Shown here: piece after piece, positions 1 to 6,238 of the stretch | How the letters are laid out: each line of letters opens with the position of its first letter | How positions within the stretch are numbered: the stretch's first letter is position 1 | DNA from: Pseudomonadota bacterium | GTDB taxonomy: Bacteria > Pseudomonadota > Gammaproteobacteria > Pseudomonadales > Moraxellaceae | Assembly (NCBI GenBank): GCA_021804355.1 | Contig: JAJZHP010000018.1 | Location: 1-33,261, forward strand | DNA length: 33,261 bases | Direction: 5' to 3' | Made by a program: the position numbers and the translations under genes | Notes under the pieces: model-generated | Database searches by the model: none | What the model saw: the letters and a program-made list of their open reading frames with translations, nothing else | What the model was told of the DNA's origin: nothing

Positions 1-266
1 ACTATTTAGTCTTCATTCAATATATCCAACGTCATGGCGTGAAGGTGTCACCCGGGGAGACAGCTGAACAACTGGCGGATCGTCTGGCTCAGATGAGGCC
101 CGATGCGGCTGAACTGCTACGCCGCCATGCCAAGATTTATAATGAATTGCGTTATGCCGATTTGCAGGAGCAATCGCGTTATTACGCCTTGTTGCGTCGC
201 TACCGTGAAGTTCAGCGCTCCTTGTTGCGGCAGCTGCGTAGCATGCCCTGGGACTCAGGGCAGTAG
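1..266 (+). CDS. C-terminal fragment of TgpA-like transglutaminase/DUF4129 protein (partial)
   Basis: The frame is open from the left edge (first full codon at base 3) to a TAG at 264-266, so this is the last ~87 residues of a larger protein. A GTG at base 39 is probably an internal valine, because the conserved residues start before it. The segment resembles the cytosolic C-terminal DUF4129 region of TgpA/YebA-type membrane transglutaminases: an aromatic-rich helix, then R-H-G, then a P-G-E-T turn, then a helix ending in L-R-Y. In known relatives this gene often follows MoxR and DUF58 genes, which would lie outside the window. The family call rests on a short stretch. Confidence 0.6.
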   Translation, partial: YLVFIQYIQRHGVKVSPGETAEQLADRLAQMRPDAAELLRRHAKIYNELRYADLQEQSRYYALLRRYREVQRSLLRQLRSMPWDSGQ

Positions 267-386
267 GGTAGTGCTGCCTAGGGGCAGCGTGGTTCGTCAT
301 TAAGCGCGGGTGGTATATCTGTGCATAGACATTGCGTTCCATTAACGATCTGCGGACAAACCACAAACACGCCCATTTACACCCGT

Positions 387-1409
387 TTAAAGGGGCTGCC
401 GATTGGCCTCATCCTGAATGACACGGCACTGCTCGATGATGTCGGCAAAGCTCGGCTGATTCAGCGCCAGTAGACCGTCTTCCAGCATGGCGGCGTAGTC
501 CTTTTCGAGCGCCGCCAGCGATTCGCCCGTTGGGATGAGTTGCAGTTGGCCGCTGGTGGCGGCGAAGTAATCGATCTTGGCACCAACCGCATCTTTCTCG
601 ACGAAGAACACCGATTTGTGTTCTGCCACGGCACGGGCCAGTGCATGGTCGGCGCAGGCCGCCGCAAAGTGCGGCGTTTTTGCGATGGCGGTCAGGTCGT
701 ACCAGTGACGCGAATAGCGCTCGCCGCGCAGCCGTCCCTGCAAGCAATACACGTGTGCTGCGGTGGCCTTTTCCCAGAAGGTACGCTCTGCCGCCATCAC
801 CAAGGGCTGGGCGACAGGGAAAGTGATGCCTTCGATTTCTGGCGCAATGTCGCAAGCCACGGGTTGAACATGATGCGGCTCGCCCGTGGCGCGGGCACCA
901 ATCTCCAGCTGGATCGTGGGCGCTGAATAGCCGATGCCGGTTTTGACCGCTGGATATGAAAGGATCAGCTTGTCCCGATCTTTGCCCGCCAATGTCAAGC
1001 TCGCGTCCAACCCATCCTTCGCCAGCGCCGCAGCAATGACTGGCTCGACTGTCGCTTCGATCCAGTCGGGCAGGCGGTGACGTACCGCGCTGCTGATCTT
1101 TTTTTCCTGGCTGGCGGAATCGGGAATGGGGTTGCCTTGCTTCAACAGGTCGGCGGCCAATTCGCGGATGTCATAGGTGAGATCCACGTCCTCAGAAAAC
1201 CGATCGATGATGCGATACACCTTGGACAGCGAGGTGCCACCCTTGAAGGTGAGTTTGCTGGCCAAGTCGGATTCGTAAATGGCGGACAGCACCCAGACCA
1301 CCCAGATGTCTTTTTCAAGCAGGTGCGCGGGCCGCCCGCTGCGGGCCGCAGCAAATTCCAAGGCTTCAACCTGATCTTCCCGGCTGAGCGAAAACCAGGA
1401 ATCAGCCAT
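387..1409 (-). CDS. abiEii: AbiEii-type nucleotidyltransferase toxin
   Basis: Type IV toxin-antitoxin nucleotidyltransferase of the AbiEii/AbiGii (DUF1814, MenT-like) family, 340 residues from the ATG at 1409. The catalytic core is visible: G57-G58-T59-S60 followed by S72-E-D74-V-D76, the family's G-G-T-S-L and D-x-D motifs. Known members transfer nucleotides to tRNA or other targets and halt growth, giving abortive infection of phage. The start was chosen because it overlaps the antitoxin stop by 8 bp (1402-1409), the usual translational coupling, and conserved sequence begins just after it. The longer frame reaching 1469 would overlap the antitoxin by 68 bp and is less likely. No truncation is seen, so the toxin is probably intact. 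The RNA target cannot be read from sequence. Confidence 0.88.
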   Translation of the reverse strand: MADSWFSLSREDQVEALEFAAARSGRPAHLLEKDIWVVWVLSAIYESDLASKLTFKGGTSLSKVYRIIDRFSEDVDLTYDIRELAADLLKQGNPIPDSASQEKKISSAVRHRLPDWIEATVEPVIAAALAKDGLDASLTLAGKDRDKLILSYPAVKTGIGYSAPTIQLEIGARATGEPHHVQPVACDIAPEIEGITFPVAQPLVMAAERTFWEKATAAHVYCLQGRLRGERYSRHWYDLTAIAKTPHFAAACADHALARAVAEHKSVFFVEKDAVGAKIDYFAATSGQLQLIPTGESLAALEKDYAAMLEDGLLALNQPSFADIIEQCRVIQDEANRQPL

Positions 1410-1998
1410 GTGCCATGGCCTCGCTGACCACTTTGGCCATCCAGCTCGGCAGTGCGGCCCGTGCGCCACGCACGGCCTCCCATTCGGATTCGGGCAGTTT
1501 GGCGCGCAGTTGCTTCAGCGCCGCCGGTGCGCTCTTTGGCCCCAGCCATGACAGCGCACGAATCACCTTGCCTGCGGGGCGCTTGCCCAGCAGCAATTGC
1601 CAGCGGTTGCCGTGCTTGAGCTCCACGCACCGGCTGCCAAGATGCAGGGTGCGAGATGCGCCGGAGGTGAGAAATACCTCGCGGGTCGGCACCTGCGTGG
1701 TCAGGCCCAGAGCATTGGCTTCGGCCGCACCATTGGCTACCACCGTTTCACCGCAGCTGGCCTCGATGGCCTGCACCACAGATTCGGTGGATGGAGGTCG
1801 GGAACCAAACCGACCCTGATGGGGGGCGACGTAGGCACCACGACTCACGCGCAGCAGCTTCCTTTCCTGAGCCAGCCGGGACAAGGTTTTGTCGATGGAC
1901 GCCCGCGAACCCAGATGCAAGAACTCCTTGGGCGACAGCAAGCCACCCTCGGGCATGGCCCGGGCGGCAGACAAGATGTTCTCGGCAAGATGGCTCAT
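1402..1998 (-). CDS. abiEi: AbiEi-type antitoxin (DUF6088 family)
   Basis: Antitoxin partner of the downstream AbiEii toxin, 198 residues. An N-terminal winged helix-turn-helix spans about residues 20-58 and ends in the typical R-V-S-R-G-A-Y wing. The C-terminal part matches the DUF6088/AbiEi C-domain that neutralises the toxin and helps bind DNA. The ATG at 1998 follows a GGAG ribosome-binding site about 8 nt upstream. The family autorepresses by binding inverted repeats at its own promoter, and a perfect 9-bp inverted repeat is found there (2011-2042). The gene is co-transcribed with the toxin through an 8-bp overlap. Confidence 0.88.
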   Translation of the reverse strand: MSHLAENILSAARAMPEGGLLSPKEFLHLGSRASIDKTLSRLAQERKLLRVSRGAYVAPHQGRFGSRPPSTESVVQAIEASCGETVVANGAAEANALGLTTQVPTREVFLTSGASRTLHLGSRCVELKHGNRWQLLLGKRPAGKVIRALSWLGPKSAPAALKQLRAKLPESEWEAVRGARAALPSWMAKVVSEAMAHG

Positions 1999-2010
1999 GG
2001 TTATGGCTCC

Positions 2011-2042
2011 TTTGTCAGAAGTATAAATTAATATCTGACAAA
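2011..2042 (-). promoter_or_regulatory. Operator: perfect 9-bp inverted repeat upstream of abiE pair
   Basis: Arms TTTGTCAGA (2011-2019) and TCTGACAAA (2034-2042) are exact reverse complements, separated by a 14-bp AT-rich spacer. On the minus strand the -10 hexamer of the inferred promoter lies in the spacer. A protein bound to both arms would therefore cover the -10 and its flanks. AbiEi proteins are known to autorepress through inverted repeats, so this is the likely binding site. Binding itself is inferred. Confidence 0.75.
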
Positions 2043-2048
2043 CTGCAA
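2020..2048 (-). promoter_or_regulatory. Sigma70-type promoter of the abiE operon
   Basis: Read on the minus strand: -35 TTGCAG (2048-2043), 17-bp spacer, -10 TATACT (2025-2020). Transcription would start near 2013, giving a short leader of about 15 nt that carries the GGAG ribosome-binding site. The spacing is ideal and the inverted-repeat operator interleaves with the elements. The start site is predicted, not measured. Confidence 0.65.
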
Positions 2049-2200
2049 TTTGCAGCAGACGGCCCAGCTAATGACCGCAGAGGAGCCTCCGAGGCCTCGG
2101 GAGCCCGGAGCATGCACATAAAAGGGGGATTCGCCGAAAGCCAACACGGTTTCGGCCAGAACATCGAATTCACGGCCTCAAGGCCGAGGTGTTACTGTCT

Positions 2201-2344
2201 GGTTCAGATTACGGACGCAGCATGACACCCTTACAACACAAGATGATGAAACGACGATCTGCCGTTGAACCTGTGATTGGACATCTCAGGGATGACTGCA
2301 GGATGCGACGCTGCTCCTGTCATCTGGTGGGGTACCGCTTTTAA
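2201..2344 (+). pseudogene. IS5-family transposase C-terminal remnant
   Basis: A short open stretch ending in TAA at 2342-2344 contains K-R-R-S-A-V-E-P-V-I-G-H-L followed by D-D-x-R-M-R-R. This resembles the conserved C-terminal part of IS5/IS4-type DDE transposases, where the Glu of the catalytic triad sits in the A-V/I-E-P-V-I-G-H motif. Homology stops about base 2311, and the rest of the transposase is absent. It directly abuts the end of the yhaV-like fragment on the other strand. This is decayed mobile DNA with no plausible activity. Precise insertion sequence ends were not found. Confidence 0.55.
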
Positions 2345-2528
2345 GCATCTTCTGGAAAACCAGGTACGCGTCATCGCTGCTTTCGTAGGCGCGTTTAGTG
2401 TTTTCATCGTTCACCCACGCCAGCACGATCACTTTGCTCGACTTAACATACTTTACGCGAAAATTTCCAGAATCCCGGCCAACCCTCGTACCGGCATTGC
2501 CACCAATTTCGTCCTGAACAAAGATCAA
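2319..2528 (-). pseudogene. yhaV: 3' fragment of a YhaV-like type II toxin
   Basis: The minus-strand frame (TTG at 2528) encodes K-V-I-V-L-A-W-V-N-D-E-N-T, then D-D-A-Y-x-V-F-x-K-M-L, then P-P-D-D. This is close to the C-terminal half of the ribosome-dependent RNase toxin YhaV of the PrlF-YhaV system. Clear similarity runs from about 2447 down to 2319, then the frame passes into the antisense of the transposase scrap. The N-terminal half and a PrlF antitoxin are missing, so it should be inactive. The sequence before 2447 is open but not clearly homologous. A matching 5' fragment lies on the same strand at 5716-5943. Confidence 0.6.
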
Positions 2529-2618
2529 TCGGGGGCGATGAAATTTAGTAAAGATGGGCCTTGATCATGCCAATTGCGCCCCAACTTACATAACTTTACA
2601 CCTCAAAGAGGGCTGGTC

Positions 2619-3482
2619 ATGGGATCAATGGTTCTGAGGGTATGGGATGTGGAGCACGGTGCGTGCGCGATGCTCCACGACCTATCAAATGGTAAGGCGG
2701 GAAGGCTGGCCATGATTGATTCGGGCAGCAAAGCCGATTGGCGTCCTAGCACATTTATCAAGACCTCCCTTGGTAGGGACTGTCTTGACTATCTGTTTAT
2801 CACCAACGCCGATCAGGACCATTTGAGCGATTTGCAAGGTTTGTGGGACGAAGACATCGACGTAAAAACTCTGACCCGAAACCCTCATCCTCCCGTAGAA
2901 GAACTTCGAAAGATCAAAGCAGCTGGTGGCACGTCGAATGACATTGAGCGGTTTCTACTGATGCACGCCTCATACAACCAGCCCGTAACAGAACCATTCA
3001 ATGATCACATGGGCGGCATAACCCGCAAGACGTTCCACAACAACTTCCCAGAATTCAAAGACACCAACAATTTGAGCTGCGCGGTCTTCTTCGAGTTCGG
3101 TGGTTTCAAAATCTTATTTCCAGGGGACTTGGAGGAAGCAGGCTGGAAGGCACTACTCAAGCGCCAAGACTTTGTAGACGAATTAGCCGGGGTCACGGTC
3201 CTTGTCGCAAGCCACCATGGCCGGGAAAACGGCTATTGCAAGGAGGTATTCAACCACTGCAAGCCGCGCGCCATAGTGATATCTGACAAATCAATTGTGC
3301 ACGACACTCAAAAAATGACCCCGACCTACCGCCAGCGTGTTGTTGACAATTGGCCGAACGGAGTCAATGTGGCAACAACGAGGAAGCAACGCCATGTGCT
3401 GACAACCCGCCGGGACGGATGGATTCAGTTTGAAGTTGAAGCAAACGGCAACTTCACAATCACGACGGAAAAGCAGGGATGA
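2619..3482 (+). CDS. ComEC/Rec2-like metallo-beta-lactamase-fold hydrolase
   Basis: A standalone MBL-fold protein of 287 residues, like the detached hydrolase domain of ComEC. The ATG at 2619 was chosen because AGAGG sits 7 nt upstream and the fold starts at once (V-L-R-V-W-D-V-E-H-G). The upstream TTG at 2574 lacks such support. Metal-site motifs are T62-N-A-D65-Q-D67-H68, then P-G-D170 and S198-H199-H200-G201. The first histidine of the usual H-x-D-x-D-H motif is Asn63. No signal peptide or membrane helix is seen, so it is cytosolic. Its stop overlaps the next gene's ATG by 4 bp (ATGA), so the two are translationally coupled. Substrate is unknown; a nuclease or nucleotide hydrolase role is inference from ComEC. 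Confidence 0.75.
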   Translation: MGSMVLRVWDVEHGACAMLHDLSNGKAGRLAMIDSGSKADWRPSTFIKTSLGRDCLDYLFITNADQDHLSDLQGLWDEDIDVKTLTRNPHPPVEELRKIKAAGGTSNDIERFLLMHASYNQPVTEPFNDHMGGITRKTFHNNFPEFKDTNNLSCAVFFEFGGFKILFPGDLEEAGWKALLKRQDFVDELAGVTVLVASHHGRENGYCKEVFNHCKPRAIVISDKSIVHDTQKMTPTYRQRVVDNWPNGVNVATTRKQRHVLTTRRDGWIQFEVEANGNFTITTEKQG

Positions 3483-4156
3483 AGAGCAACGGTGAACGCT
3501 CCTTGAAGTCACTAAACATGAAGTGGCTTGTGCTACTGGCTGTGGCAGACGTGTTGTTCGTGTTGCTGTTTGTCTCCCCTGATCTGCTGGGTAAAGTGAC
3601 GCTTACCGAACTTGGTATTGCGCGAGCATTGACGACTACGGTCATGCCGGTAATTGTGCTCTTAGTGGTGAATGTCCTACCACACGACGTGAAGTCCATG
3701 CTTGTGTATTGGAGGCCTCTTGGAGTGCTTCCGGGCTCTGAGGCTTTCACTAGATATGGCCCGCGCGACCCACGAATTGATATGGCTACTCTTAAAAAGA
3801 ACGTAGGCGCATTGCCTTTAGAGCCTTCCGAGCAGAACGCAAAGTGGTACAAGCTCTACAAGCTGGTACATAACGAAACAGAGGTACAGGAAGCCCACAA
3901 GCTATTTTTGATGTACCGCGATATGGCCGTTTTATCCCTGCCACTTTTGTCAATAGTCCCTTTGTCCCTGAAAGTTGCAGGCGTATCGAACTCGGCCGTT
4001 TGGCTTGCTGTAATTGTTTTTATCGTACAGTACCTACTGACCGCTATCAGCGCCAGGTGGAGTGGAATTCGGTTTGTGTGCAATGTGCTAGCAATCCACT
4101 CGGCCAGAAAGATATCGACAACAAGGGCGAAGACTACGAAACAGCCAGCCTCGTAG
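3479..4156 (+). CDS. Four-helix membrane protein paired with the MBL hydrolase
   Basis: A 225-residue protein of no recognised family. It has two hydrophobic helices near the N-terminus (about 15-33 and 48-67), a hydrophilic loop of about 80 residues, two more helices (about 149-168 and 172-192) and a basic, Lys/Arg/Thr-rich tail. The start overlaps the MBL stop by 4 bp, so the pair is one cassette. A 2TM-linker-2TM inner-membrane protein coupled to a soluble enzyme, inside a toxin-antitoxin and mobile-element island, is consistent with a membrane effector or anchor. That role is inference only. Confidence 0.7.
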   Translation: MKSNGERSLKSLNMKWLVLLAVADVLFVLLFVSPDLLGKVTLTELGIARALTTTVMPVIVLLVVNVLPHDVKSMLVYWRPLGVLPGSEAFTRYGPRDPRIDMATLKKNVGALPLEPSEQNAKWYKLYKLVHNETEVQEAHKLFLMYRDMAVLSLPLLSIVPLSLKVAGVSNSAVWLAVIVFIVQYLLTAISARWSGIRFVCNVLAIHSARKISTTRAKTTKQPAS

Positions 4157-4164
4157 TTGTCGCC

Positions 4165-4214
4165 GAAAGAAAACCCCTAGCTGGGGCTGAGCCGAGTCTT
4201 ACTCCGGCCCAGCC
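4165..4214 (-). terminator. Hairpin terminator between convergent genes
   Basis: The minus strand leaving the 260-residue gene first meets an imperfect 13-14 bp stem (4201-4214 with 4185-4197, loop CTT). It then meets a CCCC-AGCTA-GGGG hairpin followed by TTTTCTTTC (about 4186-4165). This suits an intrinsic terminator for the minus-strand gene. The big stem could also slow plus-strand transcripts, though no T-run follows on that side. Confidence 0.45.
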
Positions 4215-4233
4215 ATCTTTGGCTCTATGGTCA

Positions 4234-5016
4234 TCAGACAGTACGAAGCCGTGGATGCGGGGGCGTTGGTCCAAGAATAGGTTTGGCCAACTCTGCCTGC
4301 AGCTGGAATCGCTGGATGTGAGCGTCCAGCGCCGACTTCATGTGCTCGCTACTTTTAGTCGCCCTCTCCAAGAGAGTGCCGCTGGCGGGCATGGTTGGGT
4401 TGTACTGGCGGCCAGGGCAGAAACGCTCCACCGCCTTAGCTCCGAGCTTGACGCTGTTTTGGATTGTCTGCATCAAGTAATTCCAGACGTTGACATCCCA
4501 AAGGATTTCACTTTCCCGCCACGTTCTGATGAGGTCATCAATCCCGCTGAGACTATCGTAGAACTCGGCAAGCAAGGCGCTATCAGCGGCCTTCATGTCC
4601 TGAAAAGCTGGCGCCGAAGGAAACAGGCTTGGCTTCCAAGGCTTGAATGTGCTCCAGTGGTCATTGGGCTGCACCCCATTCTTCGCCGATGCACAGCTAA
4701 AGTTGACCGTCGCTCGATCAAATATATGAATCTGTTGGGCCAGTATCCTAGCCAGCTCAGGCGCAAAGAATTGTAGTGCTGCATCTACACGCGCATCAGG
4801 CGCCTCAATGTCTCTCGGGCTGTCGATAGCCGATTGATTCTCGTGTAACTGATTAAGCTTTGTGACTGCTATATGCCAAGAAGGGTATCCGTAAGATTTG
4901 GCAATAAGCTCCTGGCAAGCTGCCAGCGGAGGGTTACTTTGATGTTCCTGGATGAACTCAGGAAGATGACGCTGGAGATTTTTTGCCTGTTTTTTCAGGC
5001 GGTCTATAGATGCCAT
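4234..5016 (-). CDS. Glyoxalase_8-like N-terminal domain protein of unknown function
   Basis: 260 residues from ATG 5016, which has AAAGG 9 nt upstream. The TTG at 5046 is a weaker alternative. Residues about 5-55 (R-L-K-K-Q-A-K-N-L-Q, then a cluster around S-Y-G-Y-P-S-W) resemble the helical 'glyoxalase superfamily related' domain (Glyoxalase_8) found at the N-terminus of many hypothetical proteins. The remaining ~200 residues are mostly helical, rich in Trp, Gln and charged residues, and match nothing I recognise. No signal peptide or membrane helix is seen. The gene is convergent with the MBL/membrane cassette, so it is a neighbour rather than part of that operon. Confidence 0.55.
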   Translation of the reverse strand: MASIDRLKKQAKNLQRHLPEFIQEHQSNPPLAACQELIAKSYGYPSWHIAVTKLNQLHENQSAIDSPRDIEAPDARVDAALQFFAPELARILAQQIHIFDRATVNFSCASAKNGVQPNDHWSTFKPWKPSLFPSAPAFQDMKAADSALLAEFYDSLSGIDDLIRTWRESEILWDVNVWNYLMQTIQNSVKLGAKAVERFCPGRQYNPTMPASGTLLERATKSSEHMKSALDAHIQRFQLQAELAKPILGPTPPHPRLRTV

Positions 5017-5222
5017 GATATCTAACCTTTGTTGGCTCTTGGTCAATCATGTTTTGGACAGCCCGCATGTCAAAATGACCAAGAAAAAGGGTCAGACGAC
5101 GTAAACATCTTTGATGTTGAAACCATCGACTCCCTTTAAGGATTCGCTCTTGCGGGCAGCACGGTTCGACAAGCCGCTGGTTAAATAATAAACAATACTG
5201 GGTTCTAGTGCAAACGTAAGAA
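5017..5222. other. Non-coding stretch in the accessory island
   Basis: About 200 bases with no credible coding frame. A small inverted repeat AACATC-TTT-GATGTT lies near 5107-5121. No promoter, tRNA or attachment site could be identified. It separates the Glyoxalase_8-like gene from the umuC fragment upstream on the same strand, so it should hold that gene's promoter, but no good -35/-10 pair was found. Confidence 0.4.
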
Positions 5223-5717
5223 TTAGGCAATCACGCGCGCAAGAGAATGCCAGGCCGTCGTATAGGCCGGCGACTTCATGTTGGCCTGCATCCGCCAGCG
5301 CTGCTTAATGCCCTGCCCCGCAAAAAACACCGCACCCCGCCCCATGTCCCGGTTCATCTGGTCCACCGTCGCCATCAGGCGGCGGGAGCGGTCGCAATCC
5401 CCTCGCGCGAAAAGATCGCCTTGGTGCACACCTGCCGGCGACAGGTCCATCAGCATGACCCCTGCTTTGTTGTAGAGGTAGCCGGGCCGATAGAGGTCAC
5501 GGACGCCGGCAACGGCGGCCGCGTTGATGGCCCGGCTGTCCTGGGTGGGCGTCACTAGCGGCGCCAGTCGGCCGCCGCTGTACTGCGGGGTATCCTTGAA
5601 GCGATTGGTGTGGGCAAACACCATGACCGCATGCGCAACTGACCCATCCTGCCGCAGCTTCTCCGCCGCCCTCGCCCCATGGGCGACGGCGGTCTGCTCC
5701 AGCTCGGCCAGCGTCAT
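5223..5717 (-). pseudogene. umuC: 3' fragment of umuC (DNA polymerase V catalytic subunit)
   Basis: About 164 codons matching the C-terminal third of UmuC. Visible parts are A-R-A-A-E-K-L-R (little-finger region), F-A-H-T-N-R-F, D-S-R-A-I-N, Y-R-P-G-Y-L-Y-N-K-A-G-V-M-L-M-D-L and the DUF4113-like tail ending near S-P-A-Y-T-T. UmuC is normally about 420 residues. The polymerase palm with its catalytic acidic residues is absent, so the fragment cannot polymerise DNA. The break is sharp at 5717, where sequence switches to a yhaV fragment in another frame. UmuDC copies of this type are common on plasmids and integrative elements. Confidence 0.85.
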
Positions 5718-5943
5718 GGTAGCGAAAGAACAGCCGATACTGCTGAAAGAACTTGGCACGGAACCAGTGCTTGTGATCGTCGCCAAGGGTGCCGCCTTGG
5801 CGGTACTCCGGTCGGGTCGGATCTTGTGGGATGACGTCGAGCGCCAATTTCGTGATGGCTACCAGTCGCTTGCTGGCGTTCTTCTTCACAAAGCTCGCGG
5901 TTTTCAGGTTCTCCGTTGGACAGGGTGACCTGTTTTCTGCCAT
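5716..5943 (-). pseudogene. yhaV: 5' fragment of a YhaV-type toxin gene
   Basis: The minus-strand frame encodes K-K-N-A-S-K-R-L, I-P-Q-D-P-T-R-P-E-Y-R-Q-G, T-L-G-D-D and A-K-F-F-Q-Q-Y-R-L-F-F-R-Y-H, a strong match to the middle of YhaV RNase toxins. It ends abruptly at the His codon 5718-5716, where umuC sequence starts one frame away. The N-terminal ~40 residues of typical YhaV also seem missing or replaced: the frame starts at ATG 5943 and joins the conserved part after ~16 residues. No PrlF antitoxin gene is recognisable upstream. The toxin should be dead. Confidence 0.75.
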
Positions 5944-6238
5944 TGCGTCGTTTGGGTCCCCTGTTACGATGATGAAAATGCCCTTCAGCCGGTAAATAGC
6001 GGCACTGTAAGGGAAAAATCAGCGGCCACGGCCCAGAAAGACTGAAGGTCCCGGCAACGTTCTCATCGTTCTGCTAAAGGCACCCCATGCTGCTAGGGTG
6101 CGCTGACTGAGCAGATTTTTGCCAGCCGAGCAGCTTAGGATACTTGCCGTGTCAGTTTTTGACATGGTGGACTGATGAGGAAAGACCCAAGATGGAGACA
6201 TAATGTATACCTAAAACCAATAATAAAGAGTATCTGCT
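5944..6238. other. Intergenic region upstream of the GH35-like gene
   Basis: About 295 bases without a convincing gene. The minus-strand frame of the yhaV remnant stays open to about 6018 but shows no family features there. A hairpin GCACCC-10 nt-GGGTGC (6080-6101) is followed 15-20 bases later by a T5 run and could be a weak terminator-like structure. A perfect TTGACA occurs at 6159-6164 but lacks a -10 at the right distance. The promoter of the downstream gene was not located. Confidence 0.35.

Noticed and set aside
273-288. Perfect GCTGCC-TAGG-GGCAGC hairpin just after the left-edge gene
   Set aside because: No T-run follows, so calling it a terminator is not supported.
387-926. Several overlapping open frames on both strands across the AbiEii gene
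   Set aside because: They are shadows of a GC-rich real gene: no ribosome-binding sites and no family features.
4157-4776. Plus-strand open frame running over the Glyoxalase_8-like gene
   Set aside because: It is antisense to a gene with a good start and recognisable N-terminal domain, and begins inside the membrane-protein gene.
5047-5222. Possible tRNA or attachment site in the non-coding stretch (GGTTCGA-like bases)
   Set aside because: No cloverleaf could be built and no direct repeat of it was found at the other end of the island.
6170-6189. CTGATGAG followed by GAAA, resembling a hammerhead ribozyme core
   Set aside because: There is no room for stem II between the two core segments and no matching stems I or III, so it is coincidence.
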